Positions 28,681 through 43,250 of a stretch of DNA of 64,000 nucleotides are shown here, one piece after another. The notes beneath the pieces are model-generated. The model had not been told where the DNA came from, did not search any database, and saw only the letters and a list, made by a program, of their open reading frames with translations. Each line of letters opens with the position of its first letter. The first letter of the stretch is position 1. The translations under genes and the position numbers were made by a program. This DNA comes from Gavia stellata. Lineage: Eukaryota; Chordata; Aves; Gaviiformes; Gaviidae. The stretch spans positions 8,819,001 through 8,883,000 of the forward strand of contig NC_082611.1 of NCBI RefSeq assembly GCF_030936135.1. Direction: 5' to 3'.

Positions 28681-29767
28681 ACAAGTTCTTAGAGCACATT
28701 TTATTTTGTCTCTATATTAAGTATCACAGCAAGAACATCCACACAGTTATTTCTCAACCACATCATAACCACTTATAGTTATTTCTATCAATTCTTTTAA
28801 ATAAGAAATGCTGCTGAGCCTTAAAAAAAAATAGTTGCACACTAGAAACAAGGAATCCACTTTTTTTAAAATCGGTAGAACTGGTTATACATTTTTTTGG
28901 CAGAATTGGATCAGTGCTCTCAGTCAGAGCTAGAGCTAGTGACTAAGATGATGCCAGGGCATGAACAGTGTTGTGTTTTTTTTCTTTTAAGTAGTTTTAG
29001 TTTACAATCAATAAAAGTAATCATGTGGATCAACAAATACAAAAGACAGGTAGATTAAAGAATATTGCACATGTATATCCAAAGCAGCATTTAACCACAC
29101 CACTCCCTCTGCCCGCCCCGGATACTACCACAGTCTGTAAGAAAAATAGTGCAATCGATCAGAACTGCCTGATTAAAAACGGGCGTGGGCAGCCTGCCCG
29201 CACACAGCCACGCGCCACAGGCGTCTTCACTTACCCACCTCCAGCCGCTGAGCAGGTGCAGCCCTGGCACACTGCAGTATGGCTTTCATAGCGCTCCTTT
29301 CATACAGCGCCCTCCAGGCTTTGCAAAGGTCAGTCACAGGGTGCTGAGACAACGGCACGAAGTGACTTTGAAGCAGAACTGGATTTTTAAATTTTTTTTT
29401 TTTTTAGGTCTGACAGGGCTCTGCTCTAATGCATAGGCCAAACTGTCCTCATGCACGCACGCACTCACTCTGGTCAAGTATTCAGCTGACGCCTCGGCTC
29501 TCACGCCCCAGTGTACACAAGCTGAGCTAGAACCTGTCATACTGTTCCATTTTGTAAAAACTCAGCCTTCAGCATAAATGCAGAATCTGTGCTTTACCCA
29601 GCATAATGTTACTTGAGGTCACTGCAGAGGCAAGGGCATTAAGACCCTTGTTTATTTTATGCAATGTGAGAAAAGTACTGAAATCCACTTCAGTATGAAA
29701 GTGGAATGTGTCCTGAATACTTGAAACCTGGAATAAAAAAACCCCACACCTTGTCTGTCAGCTATGG
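28681..29767 (-). other. DAGLB: DAGLB 3' UTR with poly(A) signals
   Basis: Non-coding sequence after the DAGLB stop. AATAAA on the minus strand occurs at 29651-29656, about 110 bases after the stop, and at 28700-28705, about 1.06 kb after it. The second is taken as the distal end. A GC-richer stretch at 29100-29330 carries open frames on the plus strand that are not considered coding. Confidence 0.65.
28700..28705 (-). terminator. DAGLB: Distal DAGLB poly(A) signal
   Basis: AATAAA on the minus strand. It faces the RAC1 distal signal about 710 bases away. Confidence 0.55.
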
Positions 29768-32700
29768 TTATACTACATTGGTGTTACATTCTCGTGTTTG
29801 ACAAGAAATACACGATCCATGTTCCTGAGACAAACTGTTCAGAGCTTTGAGCACAACATCTGGCATGTGGTCTGTTATCATCTTGGGACTTATTAAAATG
29901 CTGCTGAAGACTCTTTCGTTTGACCATCTTGCTGTATATTTAATATCTGAAGAGCACAACCTAAAAAACAAACACACCACAAATACAATGGTTCAGATGG
30001 TCAGAACTGGCGCTCGATGCCAAGGCTGGAACAGACAACCTGGAGACTTCTGACCTTGCTCAGGGAGGAACTGGAACCTTCTCACAGCAGGAAGGTGGGC
30101 TCCCAAAGAGCTGCAGCTCTGACCTTCAGCAAACAGCTGGAAACACTGCCTTTCAGTGTCCCTGAAGGCAGAACTACGCCTAACTAGATCACGCCTTAAC
30201 AGTGAAAGAAGCTATCAAACAATCCTGCTCAGAGAAACACGGGATACAGTCTGAACAAAGGGGGATGAGGGGTTCATCACTGCACATTCACACGGTTAAT
30301 GTCAAATTTAGGGAGTAAGTTACAGTGATATCAGTAGGAGGCCAGACACTAGATTTAATGCTGCATATATGATGTTTTTAGGATTTTATTTTATAGAATG
30401 GTACCTAATGGGGGCTCTTTTGTGCTAGTCTAATTAAGAAAACAACATGATTAACTGCTGTGCTGTGGAGTAAATGAAGGAAAAGAAATGAACTCAATAA
30501 AGTAAAGTAGAAGAGCAGCCATCGAGGAAACCTGCCAGGTCACAGGTGTTAAAGTATCTAACTTGTAAAACCAGTATTAAAATTGTTAAACATTGAAGAT
30601 GTGAAGCTTAAATAAAATACTGATCTACTGAATGGGAGGAAAAAAGGTGGATTTCTTCTCTAGCCCTTTTCTTCCCTCTTCTGTAAGTTACTTTTTTTTT
30701 TTCTTCTAAAAAATGGTCTTATGCAAGTTACAGATGCTCTTATTTCTGTTTCAGAATGAAACAAGGGAGGATATCAAGTACTGTCTAGCCTGAGGGCTGT
30801 TTCAGGTTGTTTTATCCAAAAAAATCAACATCAACAAAACATAAACAAACAAAAAAACCCACCCTAAACACAGCACTGCCCCAACAAAACCATAATCCTC
30901 ACCCTTCCAGCAGTTTCAGCTTTTCTGTTGTCTTTGTCTCACTTTCCTGTGTCCACAAAAAAGCAGCAAATGACAGGAAACCAGAGGTTGTACGGGCACA
31001 CTGGTTACCGGTGCAACTGGACCTCTCCAGTCTGCCCAGGCTGGTACTATGGGCAATATTTTGCCTCTTTCTTATCACCAATATTCATATGACTACTCAC
31101 TAACTAGGTATTTTGCTATCACTTCACCGCTACCAGGACGTAGGAGTGCAAGATCTGCACTCTCAGGTACGAACTGCAGCATGCCAAAGCTGAACTTAAC
31201 AGTTTTACTGATTAAAATCATCCCTTCAGCACATGCAATACCTGGGCAGAATAAGGCACGCAGGCATAAAGAGAAAGAGTTTCCAGGGCTTTAAGTGAAA
31301 CAGGAAGAAGCAGGGAGGCGCAGAATAAAAACTGAAAAGCTGCCTAATGTGTAATAACCAAAGATGGGTATTGGAGATGCAGATGAGAAGCAAAGCTGGA
31401 AACATGCACTTTGAAAGTGAGAAGCAGCTTTAAGTAGATTTTAGGAAAACAAGACAGTGGTATTCATTATTCTACTTACCTCCTAGAGCTGGATTCTTCT
31501 ACAATATGGATAATCTTCCCAGGAAGATACAGATGAGGATACTGAGGCGGTGAATTTAAGTGCGATTCATCCTCAAGGGCATTGTATGAAGGTGACCGAT
31601 GAACCATTAAACTCTCCTCAGCCAGAAGTGGCTGGGTGAGGGCGTCCTGGTTTCTACCATCCAGCTCAGTTGGGAAGTTATCCGGATCTCCTCCAAATAC
31701 TTCGTACCAACACCCACGCAGCAAAATCTGGTACTGAATTCAGAATGAAAAACAGTCAAATTGAGGTTTGGCATCTCTTCAAGTAACTTACTCTAGTTGT
31801 GTGCTTGCACGCACATCATCTGAAACAACTACTAAAAGATTAAAAATTACTGTATGCACATGCTACCCTAACTTTTTCTTTGATAAAATTTCCTTACTGA
31901 ATTTTCCCCACAGTAGTATCTATTTCACCAATATCTAACCCAAGCCCCTAGTAACACTACAGAAAACATTACAATCTTTACCAGCTGAATTTTATGTGGA
32001 TTCTACTCTGCACATTTAAGTTTTCTCTCACCCGTAACTTCTAACTGTCCATTATCTTATTCTGTATTTACGATGTCACCCAGGCCCTCTACATGACTCC
32101 TGATCCTGGGACTACATGGAAATCTTATGAGTAGAGCTCGCTTCACTTTAGATGTCCAGAAATGGCAGTTTTGAATCTTTAAGCCACTCCTCTATACCTC
32201 CCAGTATCATCTTGCCTGACACCGCACTGTTCCAGCACTTTCAAAACTGTGTTTCTCACTAACAGTAAAAAGAAGAGGTAAGCAATTAACACCGTAACAG
32301 GAAAATATTTGCTTTCCAAATGAATGCTGAAGGTAAAATTCAAATAAAACCACTAATTTATTTACTTACAGATACTAAAGGGTTATTAAAGTAAGTAATC
32401 TTACTGATTTTTCATCATTCTAGCTGGTTTGTTTTGGTTTTTGGTGTTTTTTTTTTTTTTTTCTTTATTTTCATTTTTTAAGTTTCCTTTATCAGCAAAA
32501 CTGGCAAACAGATCATTTCAGGTCTTGGATGTTGTGCCTAGATATCTTCCAGGTCTTGTTCAATCTTAATTTCCAACAAGACAGCTTTATAGGGTAAAAG
32601 ACTAACACAAATGTCGCTGAATTAAAAACTAACACTTTTGTTCCAAAACACAACTGTAACTCTCATCGTTAACCTCAAAATATACACACCAGCTGTCACT

Positions 32701-35700
32701 TCATGGAAGCTGAGGCTTAACCCAGCTAACAATTCCACTGACTTTTAACCAGGAACTCCATTTAGTTACCTTGGGTCTGTTGCAGTTTGCCACAATTCTC
32801 ACTATTCTCCTCTTTAAATCCTCCATGTTGGGCATACTTAACCTGTTTAAACACACACAGAACAAAGTAAAGCAAAGCCTCCTATTCTCTGCAATCTAAC
32901 GCACCCCTGACAGAACAATTTAAACATACTTCCACCTCACCTTGCAACAAGGTCCTTTCCAACAATGACTGAAACAATGAAGTGCTTAGTGTAATCTGCA
33001 AGTGATTTGCTTAAAGAAAAAAAAGAGACACCCTTTAGATACACTAGAGACAGGCACACTTTAGTTTTATAATGATCATTATCATTCAGTAAAAATACAA
33101 ACGCGGCAGCAGCAGCATTTGCAGTCAGTTCTTCAGTAGGCTTTCAGACCTACTTGCTACAGATGACAGAGTAATTTCAATGCTGATTGTAACGGTATGT
33201 GTAGATGTCAAACAGGCCAAGCCAGACTAGTCAGGTGAGCATTTTATTTCTGAAACACTTATTTTAAACTCTAATTATACTATCTGACAGAATTGACTAG
33301 ATATATCTCATTCTGTAATATTCCCCCAAGAACTTGACTGGAACTTAAGATGGAACAAATCTGATTCTACTAGTGGAGCACGTATAAACAAACTCTTAAT
33401 ACAGTCAAGCCCAGAGTTATCATCTAATGTTTTTGTCAACTACCTTGAAGATTTTTACATCTTAGACAGAGAACCATATAACATAAGTCTCATATTTACC
33501 TTAAAAGTCCTCCTGGAGGAGAAAAGGCATAACACCTTAATGCTGGGAAAGAGTTCCTGAGCATAATCGCCAATATAGAAGCTGTTCCACCACCCAAACT
33601 GTGACCAACTATCACAAGTTTATATTCCTATAGACAGAAAGAGAAGAGTGAAACATAGACAGACACAGAAAAAGCTTTGTGTAATTTTTCTGGCAAACCA
33701 AATTATTTGGAAGGCAACTTACTGGAGCAATTGTGAAAGCCTGGTTTAAAATTCCATCATTTATTAGCTTTCGATAGATGTAATTTGCAGCTTGAGTTAT
33801 TCCCTACAAGACAGCATTTAAAGTTAGAAGAGAAGGGTATATCTAATCTGAAGTGTGATACATGTATACTTTAAACACAACACCATCACAGAACAACTTT
33901 CTTTTTGCAAAGCTGTTCTTCTCTTTTAACATGCTCCTGACAGAGGTCTAGTTACAACCACGTCGTCTTGTACATAATGGTCAAAAAGGTTTTGGAATAT
34001 TTAATAAGGACAAAGTCTGACAAGAGGATTACAAATTCTACCTTGCAGTTCCAGAGGCAGTACTTGATGCAACAACCAAGTCACTGAAATAATTTGTGCA
34101 ATCCATCCCACAAGGAGAACACTCTTCTGTTTAACTAAAGGATGCCAGGTGTTTATATTTCGTACTGCTGAGATGATTTATAAACAGCTACAGACTGCAC
34201 ACACCTTATGCACAAAGCCATTCTCTAGAACATCCTCCAGTGTCAAGTCTTCACAATCTGCTGACAGATCAGTGAGAATGTCCTGTAAACAAGACAGCTT
34301 TTGTCAGACGTATCTGCAGGGCTTCATGGCTCACGGGTCACCCTCCACGCTCTGCTACTCAGCATTGTCACAGGGACATCAACAAGCTGACTTCCAAGTG
34401 TGTAAGCAATAAAACACAACCCACCATAAACCACCACCCAAGCAAATATACACAGCAATCACAATTCTGATTTCAGCAACTATTTCAAAGCTGCAAACAG
34501 AGACATTATGAATGCACCTCCACTCACAGTGAAAAGGAATTACCACTGGCCCGCCCTCCACAGTCTCCTCCAGTGGCACAGGGAATACTACTCATCCAAG
34601 GACAGGGGCAATTAAAAGGTAAGCCTGGAAGACTCATACCTGTGAGTTATTTTTACATGTGCCAGCATAACACAATTTCCTCTAGATACTAGGAGTTCAC
34701 CCATTTCTATAAAGCTCATTTATATCAGATGGATGATACCTCAAAAGACAAGGTTCCTCTCACTGCAACCACAATAGCTTCTTTTTTGTGGTCCAAAGCA
34801 ACAAAAAATGGAATCTCATAGATCTAGAGAGGAAAAATATAATCAGTAAAGACATGAACTTTTTATAAGAGTAAGCATTTGTTCTTACTTTCTGAAAGCT
34901 CTCTTACTGAGCTCTCTATTGTATTATGGAAAGAAGCTGAATTATTTTCTTATCCCATTATTATAAGTGCCGTTTTTGCAATACTGAGGCAGATTTATGT
35001 CACTGTTTTTGTGGCTGTTCCTTTAGATTAGGAAAAAAATCAGAACCGAATGTTTCAGGGCCTGTTTTCACTTGGCTTTGCATCTTGCTGAAGCAAACTA
35101 GAAACTTCACCCCTTGCTTTCACTGAATTAATCACTAAGTTTTTTTGCCGAGCTGAATGCCTGTCCAGATTGTTTACCTTGTTATGAAAACTGATATGAA
35201 TGAAGTCTCTGTACTGCAGTCCTGTTATTTTTAGGATGGATCCAAAGTGAAAGTTACGACGATCACTGCCAGTTATATCAGAATCTGTTGGTCTATTTCC
35301 ACAACTAACAAACACAAAAGAGAAAAAAAAACTTTCATGTTCCAATTTTTTAGGTTTCCTTTCAAGGAATCACTCTCAGTTACATTTGCAGAAGATGTCT
35401 GCCAGGAATCAAATGCATTTTGGGTTATTTTTGGGTTGGTTTTTTTTTTTTTTTTGCAATAGTACCAGTAGTCCGATACAAGACGTTACCTCTGCCCACA
35501 AACCTGGTTTTGCCTGAGAAGCATGCCTTACATTTTCAAGGACTGGTAAATACACCATTGCTACAGCACTATCAGCATAGCAAACAATGCAGTAAGAAAA
35601 GAATTCTTAAGACTACAAGCCAATGGCAGAAAATACAAACAAGCAAAAAGGAAATTCAAAACAAATTCTCTACAGGAGGCTTATCTCATGTTTATGCATG

Positions 35701-38700
35701 TATTATGTGTTGGTTTTTTCCCCCAAGTCATTTATATTTCAGTAGGTTAAATAATTTCACGTTACTAATTAAGAAAATCATGGTTACAGTCACAAATGTC
35801 AGCGGTCACTTAAATATACAGTAATCCTACACAGCATTATGCATACTTCAATACTGACTGTAAACATTTTTTTGAGTAAAGGGGGAAAAGGGAATAAAAT
35901 GGAGGCTGGAGGGACAGGTAACTTTTGCTAATTCCTTTAAGACAGGGAAAACTGTTGATACACTTTTATTTCTATACATACATATGCGCCCAAAAGGCAG
36001 CTCTAAAAAGCCTCATTTAAAAACATGTTTGGTTTAATTTGAATTCTTCCTTTGTCATTTTGCTACATGAATTTTATTTATCTCAATCTTTTCTTAAGAA
36101 ACAAAAGCTATTCTGTTTCTGAGGGTGGAAAGATGTTGGAATTTTGTTTCTATTTTGATGTTTGAATTTGTGAAAGATAACTCTACCAGTCAAGCTCATA
36201 TACTCCCAAGAGTGATATAATTTAATGCAACAAAAATACTGTTATTGAAACTATTTTATTTCTGCTAGCACTAGTTAAATAAAATGAAGCTATGTGTTTT
36301 CAAGCTCTTGATCGAACCTACCAGTCACCATTGAGCTTACAGAGTGCAGTAAATGGGTTGGTGTATATGTAGTAGGGCCAGCCATAAGCAGCTGCAGCAA
36401 ACAGCATATAGTGAGCAGCATTCTCCAGTTCGATATCCAAATCGTCTGTCTGGAAGGACACAGGGAAAGAAAAGGAATGAGAGAGAGGAAGAAAGGTGTG
36501 TTAGGCAGCCCCAGAATAAAACCTGAACACAGACTAGTGAAAAATCAAGGCATGATGAAATATACACTATTCAAAAGGAAAAGCTCAAGGTCTAAGAGGA
36601 ACTAAAAATAACCACTCACATTCCAGGAAAAAGTCTGTGTTTATTTATACAGCTACACAGCTCAAGAATCTTGAAAGCTCTCATTAAATCAGTTTCTTCC
36701 AATATTTACACATTGATAAGCTCAATAATGAGAGCAACATTCACTCCAAACACGTTACTTAAACATGTCAAAGGAATGGCTAAAGAGTCTGCAGCAGATC
36801 TCTCTGGTAAGGAGTTCTAAAGCATGACCCCATCATAGCGACTGGATTCAGAAGGAATTTGATAGAAATGCATTGGTTGAAATAGAATTATATACTTCTA
36901 TGAAACACAGACCAAAAGAAGGTAATACAATTTACAAAGGCATTTTACCATAGAAGACTAGCAAGAATCAATTAACTGTAACCCATCATCTGCAAGCATT
37001 TAAAAGATGCTATTTTTGCTCCTTGCCTTGACTGGGTATTTGCAGCAGACATGATTTATACAGACCACAATACTAAAAGACTAGCTTTTCAGTTCTATGC
37101 AGATAGTACTAAATATTAATTTGCTCTCTGTTCCCTTTCTCTCCCAGCTCTTCAACAATGATCAAATGTCCTAAATGGTTCTTTTTGCGTTTTTCTCCAT
37201 TCATATGTAAGTTCTACTTATGCCACAGCAGATAAATGTTTTGACTGCAAACTCATCAACATGTTTTCACTGCATGTATTAATAATTTAAACGGTTGTGA
37301 ATTTTTATAGTAGTGTTTAATCTTGTTAAAAAAACAAAACCAGAACATCCTTGCACAAAGAGCTGCATTTCAATTTGATCTGGTACCATCTCCTAGCGTA
37401 ACTGCACCAGAGGCTGCAACAACCCTCTCTTACCACAAGAGATGATGGAGAATGACACAGGACTTCTTCAGGATCTTTTGGGCAACTTTCCATTTTATCT
37501 TGCTCTTGATGGAGCAGAGTCAAACCAGCTGCTATGTCACTTGGCACCAGATCAGTGTCCTGTACAAAGAAATGAAAGAGCGCTAAAAACCATCCCACAC
37601 CTCAACATGGCAAAACTATCTCATAAGAAAATGCATACAGAATTATATTTTCTCTGTTTATATAAATACATTTCACTCAGAGACAATGTGCATTGGAGAA
37701 ATGGGTCACAGCAGCATCTAACCAACAACCCCTTCTGTACCTACTGAACGTTTTCTTCAATAAGACCAATGACAATTCTACACATGAATTTTATCACTTA
37801 ACAGAATACCCGACAGAGAACCTGCTCAGCCATAAATGTCCTTGATCACTGTTCTATACTACTATGTGAAAAGCTCTGTGTGAAAAGTCCTCCATACTGA
37901 GAACAACTAAGAAGGATTTTACACAGGAGAAGTCTGAAGGGGTTTTATTCAACTATCTGGGGCAGGCATCTCTCCATATGACTGACACCCTTTACCCTAT
38001 AAACCACTGAGTAGGCTATAGCTATAAATCAGCATGCGCAAGTACTGCTTAATAAACAAGAACTACTAGTCGTGAAATCATGAATGGATTTCAACGTCAA
38101 CATTTAACTATGACTGCCCAAGCAGTAGGTGACATAAATTTGAGCTAAATAAACACTATGCAGACTCCGATTTGGCAGACACTCTCTGTTTCCAAAAAGC
38201 AACTTCCTGCACGTGCCCACTCTAGTCTGGTACGTGCTCAGAAATGGCTCAGAATGGGAAGGCTGCCTTAACATACTGTGGGGATACCTTTTTTAATAGT
38301 CAGAAAGTAGTCCGATTCTTTGCTACAGGTATGACTCCTTGCTCATCGTCAGTAGGAAAAATGCCTCAATCTTCACATATTGAGGAAAAGAAACTCACCC
38401 TTGTTCTCCTGACTAGATACTCACCTAAGAGAAAGAACACTGTCTTCTCACAGCCCTTCACGCTTGTGAAGGGAGAGAAACCTTTGTTAAAGGGAGGAAA
38501 AAAAATCAGTGTTGCATACCTTACTTGAGAATCACCTTTAATTTTGATATTGGCATATTCAAAACCTGACTTCAAGGCACAGGGTAGCAGGGACCTCTGG
38601 CTGAACAAATGTATGTGTGTTGCAACATTTGCAAATTCAGAGATAGTCAAAAAACAGAATATAAAAAAAAAGCTTTCCATCTTACCGAAAAGTAGGTGCG

Positions 38701-41700
38701 GAAAAGCTCTGCGATACTTGTAAAAGCCACTCGATGGTCATCATCTTGCACAATACAGCAACACAGTAACCTGATTCTTTTTTCCCAGACTCTGGTGGCA
38801 GTGTTCTTCACATTATATAGTAACTGCCCTGACTGACTGCTTTCCAGGTTCCGATTTACACTATCGGTGAGATAAAACGTCTTTTTCCCCCCAAGTGGAT
38901 CAAAGACAATTAGAACTCCAATGATGGTAAAGATGATGATAACCCAGCTGCAAAACAGAAGGAGGTGGGATAAAAAGACCGTGAAACCAGACAGTTCTGA
39001 CAAGTATGCAAGAAAACACATCTATAGATCTTGACAGACAGAAAACAAAGTTAGATATGAAATACTGTATGAACACCATCTGTTACTGTCTTAAGGGTGC
39101 ATGTTTTATTATCAGGCTTTCAATACACTAGGCACAAGAACAAGGCTATCAGCTCATTTCACACAGGGCACCAAACTCAAAATCACAGCCCTGTGCTTTG
39201 GAAATAGCAACCCAGATGTGTGAAGGCTCCAGTTTTCACTACCAGCTGAGTGATCTAGTTACTACGCTCTTCACATTTATCCAGTTTTCTACATTCCCAT
39301 CTATCCTTCTTACCCTTTCTGATCTTCACCTCCTTTCTTTCACCCTAGCATCTGCTCTTGTAAGGCAAGAAGCTCAACCTTCTTTAGAGAAGGATATAAA
39401 TTCATTCAGGCTGTCTAGACTTAAAAAAAATCTTCACCATTCACAATGAAAACCCTTATATGAGAAACCAAAATAACTTATAAGCAGCATCAAAGCCTCC
39501 AACTGCTGGAAAAGCCTTCAATGAACACATACAAAACAAGGGCAAGCAGTATTTCTGTTTCAGGAACACTGTCAAACTTAGATTTTTTTGGGGGGCACCT
39601 TTACCTTGCAATAACTGTCCCAATGACGACATTTATCACAGTCTTCTCGCAGTGCACGCTGCTGTCTGACACCCATACAGCTCCTACAACAGCCCAGATG
39701 AATTCAGGCAAATAGAGAAGTAGGCGAGTATAAAGTAGCTTGGGAAGTGATTTTCTTGGGCCTGGATTAGAAATTGTTCCTGAAATTACAGGAAGAATTC
39801 AAAACAAGAATTGTTTATGAATGCGTCTTAAGTATCTAAAATCCTACTCAGATAGACGAACTTTTTGAGCTTAACAGGAAGTAAGAAACTTAATTGAAAC
39901 TAAAAGTATTTTCATACTAGTGGAAAGCTATCACTGAAGCTGAGAAAAACAACAATGGGTTTATAGCCGTGATTCTTAGAATCTACTCTACCAATACCCC
40001 AAAAATCACTCTTTAGTGGAAGACAGTTCTGCAGTGAACCTGACACAGGAGTGTTGTGCCCAGCATAAGCCAAAGCTGCATACTGGAGCGCTGGCTCACC
40101 TACAGTTCCATATGACTCTTGGTGCCTGCTTTTATTATTATTCTACTTATCTTTTAGTTGGCTGAATATTTCATTTTTAGATGCTACTTTGCTGGGCTAC
40201 AATCAAGTTCTGCTTACTGAGTCACTAATAAATTTATTCACATTTTTATTTAGCTGCACAAAAATAGGACCATTACCAGGACAAATACTTCTTAGACTCT
40301 TTTCTGTATTGTTAGCTTACTGATAACCTCTTCCTTTTAGCACTCTTAGGCAGTAAAAAGGGAGTAATTTTTGGCCAGCTCAGTTCCTTAAACCAGTTTG
40401 TTGATCACAGGGTAATGAGGTGGTGGGGTGTGCATGCTCATGTGCAGGCAGGATAACTTGAAAAGGCTTAAAACACCACAGAACATAAACAACTTTGGAA
40501 ACTATTTTCCAATTGTAAAGCTGTGGTTCACATCCAGTGGCAAAGCTGCTTAAAAAGCCCTTGATCCAGTGGTCGCTTATTCCCATTCCCGGGTTGTAGC
40601 CTGTACTGCAGCAGCATAGTTGCTTACACAGACACAATCAGATGGAACTGTGGTTCCTGAAAACAACTTCTTTCCTTTCCCAGCACCACAACCCAGCGTA
40701 TGAGTTCGCCAGTCAGGTTCACCACTGGCACCAGTAATGCCCACATCAGTACAGTGCAAGGGGTGGTGCAAGAACCATTGCTACCAAACCCACACATCAA
40801 AACCACAGTCCAAGACATCTCACCATTAATTTTCTTGGAAATTCAGCCTCAGAATTCTTCCGTTTCTTAGTTAAAATGGCCTTGTAGCTGTACTTTTATA
40901 CCAAACAAGGCTCTTTTCTCTCTGCTATTTACAGTTACATCTCTCACCTCCTCAACTTTGATATAAATATAAATAGTATAACTTGACTAATCTTCCTTTC
41001 CCTCCTCTAGAAACTGTTGGAAAACCAGCGGTTAGATTCAAGGCCAGGATTATCATACACATCTCTGCTTTGTCATACTTTCTCTTCATGCACTCTTTAT
41101 GCTTTTTTTTCTCCACTTAAATAATTTAAATACTCTTATTTACAGTGTGTTGTGAGAATAAATATATTAGAAATTGTGGGGTCTCATCTGTTACTCCAGA
41201 GACCACACACATATTTCAAATCAATCTTCCTAGCATTACTTTGATAATGAGGTGCCCTGCCAGGAAAAAAGCTTTCCAACCTCTTTTTTAACCAAAAATT
41301 AACCATTTCGACAAATGACTAGAAGGTGCATTGGGGTCTTTACTTCTGTTTAGCCATTCACTTCAAGCTGTAAGTCCTGTTCTATTTAACAGTATTTACC
41401 GTGTTAGTTTTACTATGACGTTTATATGGATCATATTCCTATGTGTGTTTTTTCCCAAGCAACCCAGTGCAGCTAATGAACTTTCGCACGATATGACTAA
41501 AACTGCCTATGTAAGGCAAAGCTAACACGATACTTCAGATGAGAAATTGATTTTGGATAAATTCCCCTAAATTCCTGTCAGAGAGGTTGAGCAGTGTTCC
41601 CTTCAAGGTCATGTATTGATGGTGAATGTAGAGGAAGTTTTCAAGATGCTCTGATGGCAATAAACCCATCAGCATTAGCTGCACTAAGCTATTGCATCCA

Positions 41701-42797
41701 TTTATTATTTTAGATTCCTGATTAACAGAGATAATACTATTAAAGCAAATACATTAATGCCAACAGACAGTTTCTTAAGTTTGACTACTATTAAAGCACC
41801 TGAACTTTTTTGCATTGATTTTGGTTTTTTTTTTAACGTCAACTCCACATTAAAACCCCATATATATTACAATCCTACTAGATAAATATAAAATATTATT
41901 ATTAACTATTTACCTTGCATACTGATGTACACAAGAGCAGACAATGCACATATTATGGAAGCCAGGAGAACGAGGAGGACGAGCAAGTAGCTGTGCAGTA
42001 ATCCTCCCCCAGGACAGTTAAACTGCCCCTTGTGAACTGTGTAAAGAACAAGAATTCCAATCCACCTACAGGGAAGTAAGACAATAAAAGTTATAGTTGG
42101 AAGGGAAAAGCGCATACTGCAAAGCGACCACCTGATAGGTAGTTTTCATCTCAGTGAAAGCATTCCACAAAGATTAACAGAAAAGGAGTTGTTATATAAG
42201 GCATCTGTCAGAATGAAAGGACAAATACTCAGCAGCAATGACAATGAAGCTGTTTGCAGACCAAGCAACAGGCTCCCTTCATGATGCTGCTCATTTCCAC
42301 AGATCCCAAAGAACCTGAGCTGATCTAAACAAAGGATCATCATATTAATTGCTGAAGTAACGAAACCACATTAGCACCAGTCGGCGATTAAACACAACCA
42401 AGTGACTCCGCGCGCAGAGCGGACAGCGCAGTAACTATAGCGCACCAGGTGATTACATAAGCCAAGCGGCTCCCTCACAACACCGCCGCTTGCCTCCGCG
42501 CCACGCGACGCCTCAGATGAAGGGGGCAACGCCACAGCTGGCCTCCGAGGGAAAGCCCGTCAGCCTCCGGCGGGCCGTCAATTCCGCCCGCCGCGGGAGG
42601 AGCCGGCGGCGAGCGGCAGCCGCGCCAGAAGCCGCCCCCTGAGGCGAGGCGGCGAGTGCCTGCCCGACGGCCGGGCTGCCCCGGCCCCGCGCGCCGCCTT
42701 ACCACACCAGCCTGACGAAGAGCTCAAAGGCCCCCGGGAGGACGAAGTCGTCGCTGCCGATGGCCCAGCGCCTGCCGAACACCACCAGCCCCGGCAT
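29768..42797 (-). CDS. DAGLB: DAGLB, sn1-specific diacylglycerol lipase beta
   Basis: Fifteen coding exons on the minus strand: 42703-42797, 41914-42065, 39605-39779, 38686-38947, 37434-37559, 36322-36449, 35178-35304, 34740-34823, 34205-34282, 33723-33803, 33500-33627, 32941-33009, 32770-32842, 31480-31733 and 29768-29960. All have GT-AG borders and matching phases. They total 2025 nt, or 674 aa (human 672). The enzyme releases 2-arachidonoylglycerol from diacylglycerol in membranes. The N-terminus ([19 protein letters not shown]) leads into four membrane segments within about the first 160 residues, including [20 protein letters not shown], and then the class 3 lipase domain. The nucleophile lies in VGHSLGGG (Ser446). 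The triad is completed by Asp498 in VGKDLVAR and His642 in TDHMPD, matching human Ser443, Asp495 and His639 with a constant offset of three. The start is in a CpG island and matches the family's MPG start. The gene appears intact. Confidence 0.97.
39780..41913 (-). other. DAGLB: DAGLB intron 2 (longest) and other introns
   Basis: A 2.1-kb AT-rich intron between the second and third coding exons. Nothing but unsupported short open frames is seen here. The other DAGLB introns over 300 bases (42066-42702, 38948-39604, 37560-38685, 36450-37433, 35305-36321, 34824-35177, 34283-34739, 33804-34204, 33010-33499, 31734-32769 and 29961-31479) likewise hold only AT-rich sequence and short T or A runs. 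Confidence 0.7.
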
Positions 42798-42973
42798 CCT
42801 GCCGGCCGCGCCGCCGCCGCCGCTCCCTCACGGGCGCCCGAGCACCTGCGCCGGCCTCGCCGTAAGGGGCCGCCCCCGCCCGGCCCCTCGCCCGCGGCCA
42901 GCGCCGCCGGACCGCTGCCCCCGAGGCCCGCCCGCTCCCGCAGGCCACACCGCCCACCCGGGGGCAGGCGGTA

Positions 42974-42999
42974 CGTCACGGGAAGGCAACGTCATGACG
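42974..42999. promoter_or_regulatory. Cluster of three CRE half-sites
   Basis: CGTCA at 42974-42978 is followed by a perfect 10-base palindrome CGTCATGACG (42990-42999), giving three CGTCA/TGACG half-sites in 26 bases about 180-200 bases upstream of the DAGLB start codon. The palindrome has half-sites in inverted order relative to a classic TGACGTCA, so CREB/ATF binding is inference. Confidence 0.45.
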
Positions 43000-43250
43000 C
43001 ACCGCGCGGCGCCCCAAATTACCCTGCGGACATGCACCACCCCCCGCCCCCGCCATTGGGCCAAGCCGCGCACGCGCCCTGGCTGGCCCCGGCCTTCCCG
43101 CCGCCCCGCGCGCAGGCGGCTGGGCGAGGCGGGGCTTCTCACGCAGGCGCGTGCGCAGCGGCCACGCGACGCGGGAAGCCCGCCTCGCCCCGCCCGGGGT
43201 GCAGGCGCATGCGCGGACCGGCCGGGAGGGGCGGGGACGACCGCCAGCGC

